Source of the DNA: SXOA01 sp046153945
GTDB lineage: Bacteria > Planctomycetota > Planctomycetia > Pirellulales > Pirellulaceae
DNA: 64,000 nucleotides
Assembly (NCBI GenBank): GCA_046153945.1
Contig: JBJXFF010000086.1
Coordinates: 1-64,000, forward strand
Direction: 5' to 3'
Below the pieces are notes generated by a model, which was not told where the DNA came from, made no database searches, and was given only the letters and a program-made list of their open reading frames with translations. The first letter of the stretch is position 1; each line of letters opens with the position of its first letter. The translations under genes were made by a program, and so were the position numbers. Shown here piece by piece: positions 8,728-16,621 of the stretch.

Positions 8728-11463
8728 TTATACCGCCTGGCTGCTGGCGCGAGGCGTCTGCAAGAGTAGCACATGCTCCGAGAGCGTGACAAAGGCTCCC
8801 GGCCAGCCGCCAACTCGAAGAATCGTGTCGTCAATGGCGGACATTTCGTGGAGCGTGGCGGCGATGTAGGGGGCGAGTGGGTGATCGAGTGCTTGAGTGC
8901 CGCCTTGGCGGGACGGACGAAGCGGTTGGTGGCCGCCGGCGCGGAACTGCTGGAGTTGATCTTCGGTGACTCCATTTATGGCCGGAGCAGGAGCGCTAAG
9001 CGTGTGCCACTGGACGAGTCGTGCTCCACGGGGGACGAGGTCCGCGAAGAGATTTTTGTCTTTCGGCAAAAGGATTCGCGGGAAATCGGTCCGCAGCTCG
9101 GCGGAATAACGCTCGCGGTAGGTTGGGGAATGGAAGAGGGCGTAGATATAGTGCAGCAGGTCTTCCGGGCCAAATGTAGTCTTCAGATCGCCGTTGCCGC
9201 TCGGTAGCCAGTCGAGCTCAAGTCGTTTTGCAGCCGTCGTGATGAAGGGAGCCGCGAAGTTGGCGGTGACATCGGGCGAACCCTTCTCAAGACTCTTCAG
9301 ATAAAGCGGAAAGAGCGACTCGCTGCCGCGGTTGTCGCTCCGGATCACACCGTCCAAGGCCAGCGTGTCGGCCATCCAGAAGAAACTGCAGGGCTGGGTG
9401 GGGAGCATTTGGCGGCGGGAGAGGAGGAGGAGGCAGGGGTCAGGGGTCAGGGGACAGGAGTCAGGAGACAGCAGATGCGAAGGAGAGAAGTCTGACCCCT
9501 GACCCCTGACCCCTGATTCCTCTTCCGTCGGCAGCCGATCCACCACGGCATTCCGCGGCCAATCAATCATCGCCTTGTGCCAGAAGACGAAGCGCCAGTC
9601 GAAGGGGCGATACAAGCAGCGGCGGATGAAGGATTGCCAGTTGTCCTCGGCGGCGATGATGCGGCGGGCGGCGGGGAGCTGCCAACTGCGGGTGTCCCCC
9701 GGTGGATATTTGGCACTGCGAGTTCGGGTGAAATAGCGGCTGCGGATTTCTTCGTCGGGGATGGTGAGGTCGCGAAACTCGGCGATGCGGCGGCAGAGCT
9801 CTTCCCGCGAATGGGCAATCACAAAGTGGTCGCGGGCCGTCACCGGCGCGGTGGTATTCACCGGCATAGCGTCCGGAAGCCGCAACGCGGAGGCGTACTC
9901 TGGCGGCATGGGTGGAGGTGCAGGAGTGAAAAGGAAGTTGGGTGGAGTGGGCGTGATGGTTGTCGTTGGAATTAGGCTCGGTTCAGCGGCAAGGCGGCGG
10001 AGTTTGCCTTCACGAGTGCCCCAGAGTTCGGAGTGGGAAACTCTGCACGAAGCATGTTCCGTCTGTTTCGGCAGCCGGCGGAAGAAGCTGACGGCGACGC
10101 CTTGATCGAGGCCGAAGACGTTTTCGTCGACCATGCCGGACGGGGTCGGGAGGAGTTTTCGCGAGTCATCTTTCTCCAGTTCGCAAGTCTTCTCTTGCGA
10201 AAACCCCTCCCGACCCCTTTTCGTCTCCCCCTTTTTACGATTGCCGTGCAAGTCGACGATCTCAATCCGATTGAAGACGCGGAGCAACTCGCTGCGCATC
10301 AGGCGGAAGGTGACGTTGTCGAGATAGCCGTGGTTGGTGACGAAGCCGACGATGCCGCTGCCGGTTTCTTCGATCAGCCACTGGGCGTAGCGGATGAATT
10401 TCACATAGTCGTCATGCAGCCAGGTTTTCTTTTCGCCCAGCCGTTCGTTCGCGGTGACGATGTAGCCGGGGAGTTCGCTGCTTCCATGGACGAGGTTGGT
10501 AATCCATTTGCCGCGATTGCCCGAGAGGCTGGAGAATGGAGGATTGCCGAGCAAAACCAGGGGAGCGAAGATTTGAGATTTTAGATTTGAGATTTGAGAC
10601 GTGAAATCTGCTGCGTCCGCGAGTGTGTTTCCCAGTTCCACCCGGATTCGTCCCGGCCGCTCGAAGGCAAAGCCGGTGTCGGCCAGTTTTATGGCGATGT
10701 TGAGCTGGGCGGCTAGCGTGGCAGCGGGGATGATTTCGAGGCCGTGAAGTCGCGGGAGTAGATTCCGCGAGACAAATTCGCTCCAGTTCTCGTTGGCTGG
10801 GAATTCCGAGTGAATGAGGTCAATTGCGCCGAGCAAGAACGCCCCGGTACCGGCAGCGGGGTCGAGGATGGTGGAGTCGGCAAGTCCGCGATCGATGCCA
10901 AATTCCTCCTGCAATTGTTGATGGACGCGGCGAGTGATGAACTGGACGAGTTCGGGCGGGGTGTAGAAGACGCCGCCCCGTTTGCGGTGAAGACGGCAGT
11001 GCTCGGCGAGGAAGTGCTCGAAGAGGTGGGTGAGGTTGGGAGAGGGAATAGTCGGTGATACGTGCTGAGTACCAGGTACTAAGTACTGAGTACTAAGTAC
11101 TGAGTACTCAGTACCGAGTACACTTTGAATCTCCTCTGCCGGCAGCCAGTGGGAAGAAACACCCAAGACTTCCTCCAGCACCAATCGCTCCCACGGTTTT
11201 GCTTGATCCAGCAGCCACGGTGCGGCGACGGCGAACACATCTCTCCGGGTCATCACCAGCGGGAACGAGGCAACTATCGCCTGGCTCAGCATGTCCGCAG
11301 ATTCCACGGCGGGAATCTCACGACCGAGCGCGGACTCCAGCGAATTTTTTGCCGCGGCCAAGCGGTCGCAGCCCTCGACGAACGAAGCATCCAGTCTTGT
11401 GGCGACTTCGGTAGCGAGTGCCGCGAGGTTTCGCAGCAGTGGGCGTGGTAGCGGGGAAGTCAT
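8728..11463 (-). CDS. N6-adenine DNA methyltransferase, Type ISP / Eco57I-like
   Basis: A 911-residue putative DNA adenine methyltransferase. GVFYTPPELV lies near residue 163, the SAM-binding motif ILDPAAGTGAF near residue 200, and the catalytic NPPF near residue 305. The C-terminal third contains YALFHSPTYRERYSAELRTDFPRI, typical of the Type ISP C-terminal target-recognition region. No nuclease (PD-ExK) or helicase domain is visible, so it may be a solitary methyltransferase or have lost its restriction half. ATG 11463 is preferred because upstream codons fall in a REP pair. Four repeat elements interrupt the frame without breaking it, at about 9434-9520, 10142-10217, 10569-10600 and 11062-11121. 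Confidence 0.83.
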   Translation of the reverse strand: MTSPLPRPLLRNLAALATEVATRLDASFVEGCDRLAAAKNSLESALGREIPAVESADMLSQAIVASFPLVMTRRDVFAVAAPWLLDQAKPWERLVLEEVLGVSSHWLPAEEIQSVLGTEYSVLSTQYLVPGTQHVSPTIPSPNLTHLFEHFLAEHCRLHRKRGGVFYTPPELVQFITRRVHQQLQEEFGIDRGLADSTILDPAAGTGAFLLGAIDLIHSEFPANENWSEFVSRNLLPRLHGLEIIPAATLAAQLNIAIKLADTGFAFERPGRIRVELGNTLADAADFTSQISNLKSQIFAPLVLLGNPPFSSLSGNRGKWITNLVHGSSELPGYIVTANERLGEKKTWLHDDYVKFIRYAQWLIEETGSGIVGFVTNHGYLDNVTFRLMRSELLRVFNRIEIVDLHGNRKKGETKRGREGFSQEKTCELEKDDSRKLLPTPSGMVDENVFGLDQGVAVSFFRRLPKQTEHASCRVSHSELWGTREGKLRRLAAEPSLIPTTTITPTPPNFLFTPAPPPMPPEYASALRLPDAMPVNTTAPVTARDHFVIAHSREELCRRIAEFRDLTIPDEEIRSRYFTRTRSAKYPPGDTRSWQLPAARRIIAAEDNWQSFIRRCLYRPFDWRFVFWHKAMIDWPRNAVVDRLPTEEESGVRGQGSDFSPSHLLSPDSCPLTPDPCLLLLSRRQMLPTQPCSFFWMADTLALDGVIRSDNRGSESLFPLYLKSLEKGSPDVTANFAAPFITTAAKRLELDWLPSGNGDLKTTFGPEDLLHYIYALFHSPTYRERYSAELRTDFPRILLPKDKNLFADLVPRGARLVQWHTLSAPAPAINGVTEDQLQQFRAGGHQPLRPSRQGGTQALDHPLAPYIAATLHEMSAIDDTILRVGGWPGAFVTLSEHVLLLQTPRASSQAV
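9434..9520. repeat. GGGGTCAGG-type inverted repeat inside the methyltransferase gene
   Basis: Tandem GGGGTCAGGGGTCAGGGG words are followed after about 20 bases by the complementary CCCCTGACCCCTGACCCC run. The reading frame stays open and yields a Ser/Pro/Leu-rich insert. A related element lies at 29751-29858. Confidence 0.85.
10142..10217. repeat. GGGGTCGGGAGG inverted repeat inside the methyltransferase gene
   Basis: The left arm (10142-10165, GGGGTCGGGAGGAGTTTTCG core) pairs with the right arm (10192-10217, CGAAAACCCCTCCCGACCCC core). The element is in frame. Confidence 0.75.
10569..10600. repeat. AGATTTGAGATTTTAGATTTG direct repeats inside the methyltransferase gene
   Basis: An AT-rich series of GATTTGA words, in strong contrast with the GC-rich context. 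It is translated in frame as a short SQISNLKSQI insert just before the NPPF motif strand. Confidence 0.7.
11062..11121. repeat. AGTACTGAGTACTAAGTACTG repeats inside the methyltransferase gene
   Basis: Overlapping AGTACT palindromes with a mirror-like arrangement. It is read in frame as a Tyr/Ser/Leu/Gln-rich insert between the N-terminal region and the FLAEHCRLH segment. Confidence 0.8.
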
Positions 11464-11475
11464 GAGCCCAAATTG

Positions 11476-11528
11476 TAGTCCGCTCACTCCGTGAGCGGAA
11501 ATGCCGTCACACGGAGTGTGACGGCTAC
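11476..11528. repeat. REP/BIME pair, family A copy 2
   Basis: The element begins with GTAG and ends with CTAC. Hairpin 1 is CCGCTCAC-TCC-GTGAGCGG and hairpin 2 is GTCACAC-GGA-GTGTGAC, so the loops are complementary. The CTAC end supplies the TAG stop of the PafA-like gene. Confidence 0.88.
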
Positions 11529-13453
11529 TTCGGCTGCTCCACCCGTTCATCTTTGCTCGGGCCGTCCGGCGGCAGGCTGCGGCGGTAGCTGGCAAGGCGG
11601 ATGACTTTGGTGCGCCGGCCTTGGCCGATGTAGACGGCTTTCCAATTGGCGGAGACTGCTTCCGCTCCGCCGGCGAATTCGCGGATGTAACGGCCGCGGA
11701 CGGTGGCGGGGGTGCCGAGAGGCGGATTGCGGCGGGCCGACTCCACTTCTTCCGGCGTCAGAATGTCCTGAGCCACGCCGGTCGCCCGGAGCCGTTCGTA
11801 GTAGCCGTCGGGAGAAAGTTCGTGATATTTCAGGTCGATCTTCTTGCGGGTCTGCCAGGATCCGCCGTGGCCGGCTTTCTCCAGCACCCACCGCTTGGTC
11901 ACCCAGTCGAGCGAACCGACCAAAGTTTGCGGGTCTTCTTCGAGCGAATCGAGCGTCTCCTCCCAGTGTTCCAGCACTTCGCGGGCTTCCAGGGAAGGGG
12001 TTTCCTGCTCGTCCAGGAAACGGCGGCAGGCTTCCAGGTAGAAGCGTTGCAGTTGCAGCGCGGTGCAACTGCCGCCGCCGGCCAGCGGCACGGTGGCTCG
12101 CAAAGTGGGATCGGCGCAAATGGCCCGCAGCGACCTGAGGGGCCGGCGAACCCGCGGGACTGGGGGCATCGCTCCGGCTTCGATGCAGTCCAGCACCAGC
12201 AGCGTCGTGCCGACGCGGAGGTACTCCGCGAACTGGGCCATGTTGGAATCCCCCAGGGCGATTTGCAGCCGCTGCTGGGAGGAGAAGAGCGTGAAGTAAT
12301 CCTGCGGCAGCCAGTTTTCGGCGTAGACCGTTTTGAAGAGGTGGCCGAACGTGAAAATGGGGCGGTCCGCGAGGAGGCCGCCGATGCCGGTGAGGCAATT
12401 CATCGCCGGAGCCTTGTCCGCCAGATGAAAGCGGCCGCAGTCGTCCAGCATTCCGGTCCCTGACGTCACCGCCCGGCTGAGCAAAAACGGCAGCATCTGC
12501 CGGCGGACTTTGACGAAGGCGGTCAGCCAGATGGCCGCGAACAATGCTCCGGCCAGAGGCGCGGTGATCACGCGGGTGATGAAGCTCAAAAAGCCTTCCA
12601 GCCAGCGTGGTCCGGTCGGCGCGGCTCGCCCCAGTTCATCCATCGTGCAGCCGAAGAGGAAGCGGGCGAGTCCTTCCGGCTGGCGAATGAACCGTTCGGC
12701 TCCGAGATAGACGATTGTTGCGAGAAGCGTGTACGTGATGATGCAGAGCGTCAGCACCCAGAGCATGGCCCAGGTGACGAGCATCAGCGGCAGCATGGCG
12801 ACGAGCGCGGCCCGCCAGAGCCAAAGCCGCCAGGAGCTGGCATACTCGGCGGAGTAGTTTTCCTGCGCGCCGTAGATGTTTCCCTGGGCGTCACGGTCAT
12901 TTTTGAGGAGGCGGATTTTCTCCCGGCCGAAGGCCCGCTTCGCCGCGTCGGCGAGCAGAGAATCCTGTGCTCGCTGCTGGGCGAGGAGTTGCTTCAGGCC
13001 GCGACACTCGGCGGTTGATCCTTCGATGAGTCCGCCGCCGGCTGCCGGGCGTTCGGTCTCGAACCAGACCGCGCCGCCGCCGGCGTGAAAAATTCCTTCC
13101 TTCATGTGCCGGGCTTCGACCGCTGGGATCAGCCGTTTGAGAGAGTCCCGCAGTTGCAGGTAGAGTCCGTAACGCGAACCCCCTCCCTGGTTGAAGTTGC
13201 CGGGAACGTGCAAGGCGTATTCGGTTTCCAGCCCGATGAGCCGCTGAAAAATAGGGGAGCGGCTGCTGGGCTGCGGGTGGGACTTATTCGCCACCGTGGG
13301 GAACTTCCGTATCGCGCAAATACTCGCCGGCAGCGGAGGCTGCATCGCCGGCAATGGCCCGCACGACGTCATCGACGGTGAGGGGAGCCGGAGCGGGGGC
13401 TGCGGAATCGCTGGTGGAAGGGAGGACGAGAGTTTCCAGGGGCATGGGGACAC
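11525..13453 (-). CDS. PafA/Dop-like protein with a transmembrane insertion
   Basis: Homologue of the Pup ligase (PafA) and depupylase (Dop) family. Matching blocks are GLETEYAL near residue 74, GSTAECR, DAQGNIYGAQENY, RLQIALGDSNMAQFAEYLRVGT, LDWVTKRW and DLKYHELSPDGYY, in family order. Unusually, about 100 residues after AQENY contain two or three strongly hydrophobic segments, implying a membrane-anchored enzyme. The usual aspartate-containing block after the first GG appears as AVWFE, and the canonical His in the HENY block is Gln, so activity may differ. The GTG at 13453 is used with an AAGG four bases upstream; ATGs at 13372 and 13345 are alternatives. It is an open question whether a Pup-like tag exists in this organism. 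Confidence 0.72.
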   Translation of the reverse strand: MSPCPWKLSSSLPPAIPQPPLRLPSPSMTSCGPLPAMQPPLPASICAIRKFPTVANKSHPQPSSRSPIFQRLIGLETEYALHVPGNFNQGGGSRYGLYLQLRDSLKRLIPAVEARHMKEGIFHAGGGAVWFETERPAAGGGLIEGSTAECRGLKQLLAQQRAQDSLLADAAKRAFGREKIRLLKNDRDAQGNIYGAQENYSAEYASSWRLWLWRAALVAMLPLMLVTWAMLWVLTLCIITYTLLATIVYLGAERFIRQPEGLARFLFGCTMDELGRAAPTGPRWLEGFLSFITRVITAPLAGALFAAIWLTAFVKVRRQMLPFLLSRAVTSGTGMLDDCGRFHLADKAPAMNCLTGIGGLLADRPIFTFGHLFKTVYAENWLPQDYFTLFSSQQRLQIALGDSNMAQFAEYLRVGTTLLVLDCIEAGAMPPVPRVRRPLRSLRAICADPTLRATVPLAGGGSCTALQLQRFYLEACRRFLDEQETPSLEAREVLEHWEETLDSLEEDPQTLVGSLDWVTKRWVLEKAGHGGSWQTRKKIDLKYHELSPDGYYERLRATGVAQDILTPEEVESARRNPPLGTPATVRGRYIREFAGGAEAVSANWKAVYIGQGRRTKVIRLASYRRSLPPDGPSKDERVEQPK

Positions 13454-13573
13454 CTGCCTTGGTAAAACGAGCCTTGAAGGAGGTAACAGAACTGTCTCTT
13501 CATCGTAGTCGTCGCCAACGGCAGAGGCAAGCGCGCGGTGATTTTTGGCGGTGATACCGTTTGTCGGAATCGC

Positions 13574-13756
13574 CTACTTAGTAGGCGTAAGATCGATTGG
13601 TCCAGAAGGTGTGCTCAGGATGTTCTGCCAGATCAAATCTTGAACTGGGCTTAATCGCTCGATTTCCACCGCTTGTCGCCGATGGTCAACCCACCAGGCC
13701 GCCAGGATGGCCACGATGACCGTCACGAAGATCAAGTCGCGGATGGAGAATTTCAT
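13574..13756 (-). CDS. Small membrane protein (FSIRDLIF type)
   Basis: A 60-residue protein with one N-terminal transmembrane segment (FVTVIVAILAAWW) after MKFSIRDL, followed by a charged WWVDHRRQ segment. This N-terminal pattern recurs in short uncharacterised planctomycete proteins. It starts 12 bases after the stop of the gene at 13768 and is probably co-transcribed with it. No function can be assigned. Confidence 0.6.
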   Translation of the reverse strand: MKFSIRDLIFVTVIVAILAAWWVDHRRQAVEIERLSPVQDLIWQNILSTPSGPIDLTPTK

Positions 13757-13767
13757 TGGGCTGCTCG

Positions 13768-14052
13768 TCAGCGAAGACTATTATCACTCAAGACCTGAAT
13801 GACGAGACAAGCGGCGTATCCAACGGCTGCCCCACCAGCGAATCCAACAACTGCCAATTTGGTGGTCAACTCAGGGTAGTCTTGGGCAATTGGCATGAGT
13901 AGCCACACAATTGATCCACCTACGAGAGCCGTGACAATTCGCGGCCACTTGTGCCTTCTCCATCGAGCGGATGTCACCTTGTCGTCGCTGGGAATTGTCG
14001 GCGGATGATAAGGGTTGTTTTCCACGAACTGGCTCCGCAGGCCGTACTTCAT
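13768..14052 (-). CDS. Small membrane protein, unknown function
   Basis: A 94-residue protein from the ATG at 14052; a start ten codons further upstream is possible. A polar N-terminus with NNPYHPP is followed by two hydrophobic segments (about residues 42-57 and 66-86). NPYxPP-type N-termini are common in small planctomycete membrane proteins. It is arranged head to tail with the gene at 13574 and divergent from the one at 14164. I do not recognise a domain. Confidence 0.55.
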   Translation of the reverse strand: MKYGLRSQFVENNPYHPPTIPSDDKVTSARWRRHKWPRIVTALVGGSIVWLLMPIAQDYPELTTKLAVVGFAGGAAVGYAACLVIQVLSDNSLR

Positions 14053-14163
14053 GGATGTTATTGTAGCGAGGGAGGCTGCCAAACGCCAAATAGCGGCCTA
14101 AACGGGATTGGCCCCGCCGCACTGACGGAGCTTTTTGCTGCGCTGGCTGATAGAATAAGGCGA

Positions 14164-14538
14164 ATGGAGCCGAACCCTTACGAGTCACCAGAAATAGGCG
14201 GCGGTGATGCGCCTCAAGAAGGGCGCAGAGTTACGAGTTACCTCTCCTGGCAACTGCGATTTTGCCTAATTGTCATTGTTGGAAGCATCGGGCTATTTGG
14301 CGCGTGGTGCATCGCAGACATCCTTCTCGTGCGATTCGCTTCACCAGATCTTGGCGGGCTATTGCTCCTCCTGCCGATCCTGGTCGGACTGGGGGGAGCC
14401 GCGGTATTGCGCGACGTTTCGCCAGGGTTGCGATTGGCGCTATCCATTGGAGCGGCGTTTTTCGCGAGCATTTTCGGAAGCGCCTTGGCAGTATTCCTCG
14501 GCATTCCGTTTCACTTTTGGATTGGAGGGACCCTTTAA
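14164..14538 (+). CDS. Small multi-pass membrane protein (NPYESP type)
   Basis: A 124-residue protein from the ATG at 14164, beginning MEPNPYESPE, a conserved planctomycete-type N-terminus. Three or four hydrophobic segments follow (about residues 33-55, 60-78, 86-100 and 102-120). No enzymatic motif is seen. The gene stands alone on the plus strand between minus-strand genes. Function unknown. Confidence 0.55.
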   Translation: MEPNPYESPEIGGGDAPQEGRRVTSYLSWQLRFCLIVIVGSIGLFGAWCIADILLVRFASPDLGGLLLLLPILVGLGGAAVLRDVSPGLRLALSIGAAFFASIFGSALAVFLGIPFHFWIGGTL

Positions 14539-14581
14539 GGGTTCGAGCGATCCGAAAGGTGATTCGAGAAGTGCGTTTTCC

Positions 14582-15649
14582 CTAATTCGCCGGCGGCCGG
14601 GTGCGAGTCGCGTCCCGGATAGCGTTGGGATCCTGGTTCAGATCGTTGAGAGTTTCGACGATCCGATCCGTGCTCACGCTGAGTTGGTCGTTGGCGTTGA
14701 GCGGATTGCTCTCGGGATTAAAGAAGTCCGACAGTTGCAGGAACGCGGGGGACATTAGCAGAATCAGCACGGCTGGGGCGAAGCAGAACATGAGCGGGAA
14801 CGTGAGGAGGACCGGGGTGCGGTTGGCCCGGAGAGTGGCGAGCTGCTTGCGGGTTGTGCGGAAGTGGTCCGCCTGGTCGCGGAGCGAGCCGGAGAGGGAG
14901 GAGCCGAGGAAGTCGCCGCGGGTCAGGATGATGGCGACCTGCCGGACTTCGGGAGTATCGAGGCGATTGGCCCATTCGGAAAGAGCGACCCGCAGGCTGT
15001 GGACTTCGGTCTGCTTCTTCATGATTTGCAGCTCTTCCGCCAGGGCGGGATAGCTGGGGGCGATGTTCTTGCTGACGTGATCGAGACTGGCGGCCAACGG
15101 CATGCCGCCGCCCAGGCACATGCTGAGCATGTCCAGCATGTCCGACAGTCCTTCGTTAATCTGCCGCAGCCGCCGCTGCTTGACGACCCAGACGTAGAGA
15201 CGGGGCATAATCGACAGGACTGCCGCGCCAATGCCGCCGGCGATTAAGTACCGCCAGGTATGTTCGGGCTCCGCGACGGCCAGAATTCCCGCCACGATCA
15301 GCGGGAAGACCATGAACAAAAAACGGAAGGCATAAACGCTGGCCCGAGCGGTCGGCGAGTACATACCCGCCTGCTTCAGGATCTGGCCGAACTCTTTCTT
15401 TTCCTTCTCCGATTCAGGAATCTGCGAAGCCAACGCCGGCGTGAGCGATCCGAAGACGCCGCCGTTTGCACGCGGATCGACTCGGCGCGAAGCGGCTTGC
15501 GCTTCCGACGGTTTCTTGCGGCGGAACATCAAGCGGACGACGAGCAGGAGGGCGATCACCCCGCAGGCGACGGCAATCCACGTCGCCGGCTTGGACCAGA
15601 GGTCCGGGTCGGAGAAGGTTTCTTGGAGTTTGGCGATGATTTCGTTCAT
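14582..15649 (-). CDS. tadC: Tad pilus inner-membrane platform protein TadC
   Basis: A 355-residue type II secretion system F-family protein. The start at 15649 (MNEIIAKLQETF) is chosen because the upstream frame is REP sequence. Two hydrophobic segments lie near residues 25-43 and 110-165, a cytoplasmic four-helix F domain follows (DMLSMCLGGGMPLAASLDHV), and a last membrane pair sits near the C-terminus. With TadB it would form the platform coupled to the TadA ATPase that assembles Flp-type pili. It is last in the leftward tad operon; the gap to tadB holds a REP pair. Confidence 0.88.
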   Translation of the reverse strand: MNEIIAKLQETFSDPDLWSKPATWIAVACGVIALLLVVRLMFRRKKPSEAQAASRRVDPRANGGVFGSLTPALASQIPESEKEKKEFGQILKQAGMYSPTARASVYAFRFLFMVFPLIVAGILAVAEPEHTWRYLIAGGIGAAVLSIMPRLYVWVVKQRRLRQINEGLSDMLDMLSMCLGGGMPLAASLDHVSKNIAPSYPALAEELQIMKKQTEVHSLRVALSEWANRLDTPEVRQVAIILTRGDFLGSSLSGSLRDQADHFRTTRKQLATLRANRTPVLLTFPLMFCFAPAVLILLMSPAFLQLSDFFNPESNPLNANDQLSVSTDRIVETLNDLNQDPNAIRDATRTRPPAN

Positions 15650-15664
15650 GGTGTATCTCGATGA

Positions 15665-15718
15665 GTAGCCTGCACACTCCGTGTGCAGGCATGTCCGCTC
15701 ACGGAGTGAGCGGACCAC
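15665..15718. repeat. REP/BIME pair, family A copy 3
   Basis: GTAG followed by CCTGCACAC-TCC-GTGTGCAGG, then CCGCTCAC-GGA-GTGAGCGG. The distal CTAC is mutated to CCAC. It separates tadC from tadB. Confidence 0.88.
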
Positions 15719-15727
15719 TTTGGCGGA

Positions 15728-16621
15728 CTAATAACTCGATTTCAAAATGCGCCACACCCAAATGCCGCCGACGATCTGCAGGCCGACGGCTGCGGCAATC
15801 AGGTACGGGCCGCTGGGATGGGTCAAAAACGGCTGGATGTAGTCGGGTTCGAGCCAGGCGATGGCGGCGACGGCGATGATCGAACCGGCCACCATGCCGA
15901 CCGCCGACAACCGGCTGCCGGAGGTGACGGCCATCAAGTGGGCGCGGACGTCCTGGCGGTCGCGGGCGGCATGAGCCATCCGCTCGGTCAGGAGCGAAAG
16001 ATTTCCACCTGCCCGGCGATGGACAACGACTGCCGTCGCGAAGATGCGAAATTCGGGAATCGGGATCCGCCGGACCATGCGGTTCATGACGGAAAGAGGC
16101 GAGTGGCCGAGTTCGAGCTGCGAGTGGCCGTAAGCGAATTCGTGCCCCAGCGGGCCTTTGATTTCCTTGGAGACCATGTCCATCGTTTCCGACAGCGTCT
16201 GACCGCTCCGCACGCAATCCGCGACCGCTTGCAGGGCTTGCGGCAGGACCATGAGCATCGACCGGACGCGCCACCAGCGAATGACCATGAAAACGAGAAT
16301 CGGCAGGAAGGCACCGAGCACTAATCCGCCAGCAGCGGCCAGCAAGTTTTCGGTGAAGACCAGCGGAATGCCGCCGCCGGCAATCGCACAGCCCATCACG
16401 ATCAGCAAGGCGGTTCCCATGCCGAGCGATGTGCCGCTCTCTTCGATCAGGTGGAAGAAGGCTTTGTTAAGATCCCCCTTCGGTTCCTCGGCAGCCAGCT
16501 CCAACCGGCGGCGAGCTTCCACGCGGGGAAAAAACAAATCGCGGACCAGCATCCCGACAGCCGCCAGGATGGCGGAGATCGTGGCGAAGGTCACGCCCAT
16601 AATGGCCAGTTCAGAATTCAT
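15728..16621 (-). CDS. tadB: Tad pilus inner-membrane platform protein TadB
   Basis: A 297-residue type II secretion F-family protein, paralogous to TadC. An N-terminal hydrophobic segment, a central double segment (about residues 75-120) and a C-terminal pair flank the F domain with QALQAVADCVRSGQTLSETMDMV. Its ATG overlaps the stop codon of tadA (ATGA), indicating translational coupling. It is expected to act with TadC in the inner membrane as the pilus assembly platform. Confidence 0.88.
   Translation of the reverse strand: MNSELAIMGVTFATISAILAAVGMLVRDLFFPRVEARRRLELAAEEPKGDLNKAFFHLIEESGTSLGMGTALLIVMGCAIAGGGIPLVFTENLLAAAGGLVLGAFLPILVFMVIRWWRVRSMLMVLPQALQAVADCVRSGQTLSETMDMVSKEIKGPLGHEFAYGHSQLELGHSPLSVMNRMVRRIPIPEFRIFATAVVVHRRAGGNLSLLTERMAHAARDRQDVRAHLMAVTSGSRLSAVGMVAGSIIAVAAIAWLEPDYIQPFLTHPSGPYLIAAAVGLQIVGGIWVWRILKSSY

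Noticed and set aside
9577..11494. Plus-strand open frames over the methyltransferase gene
   Set aside because: They are antisense to a gene with clear motifs and carry low-complexity or Arg/Gly-rich translations.
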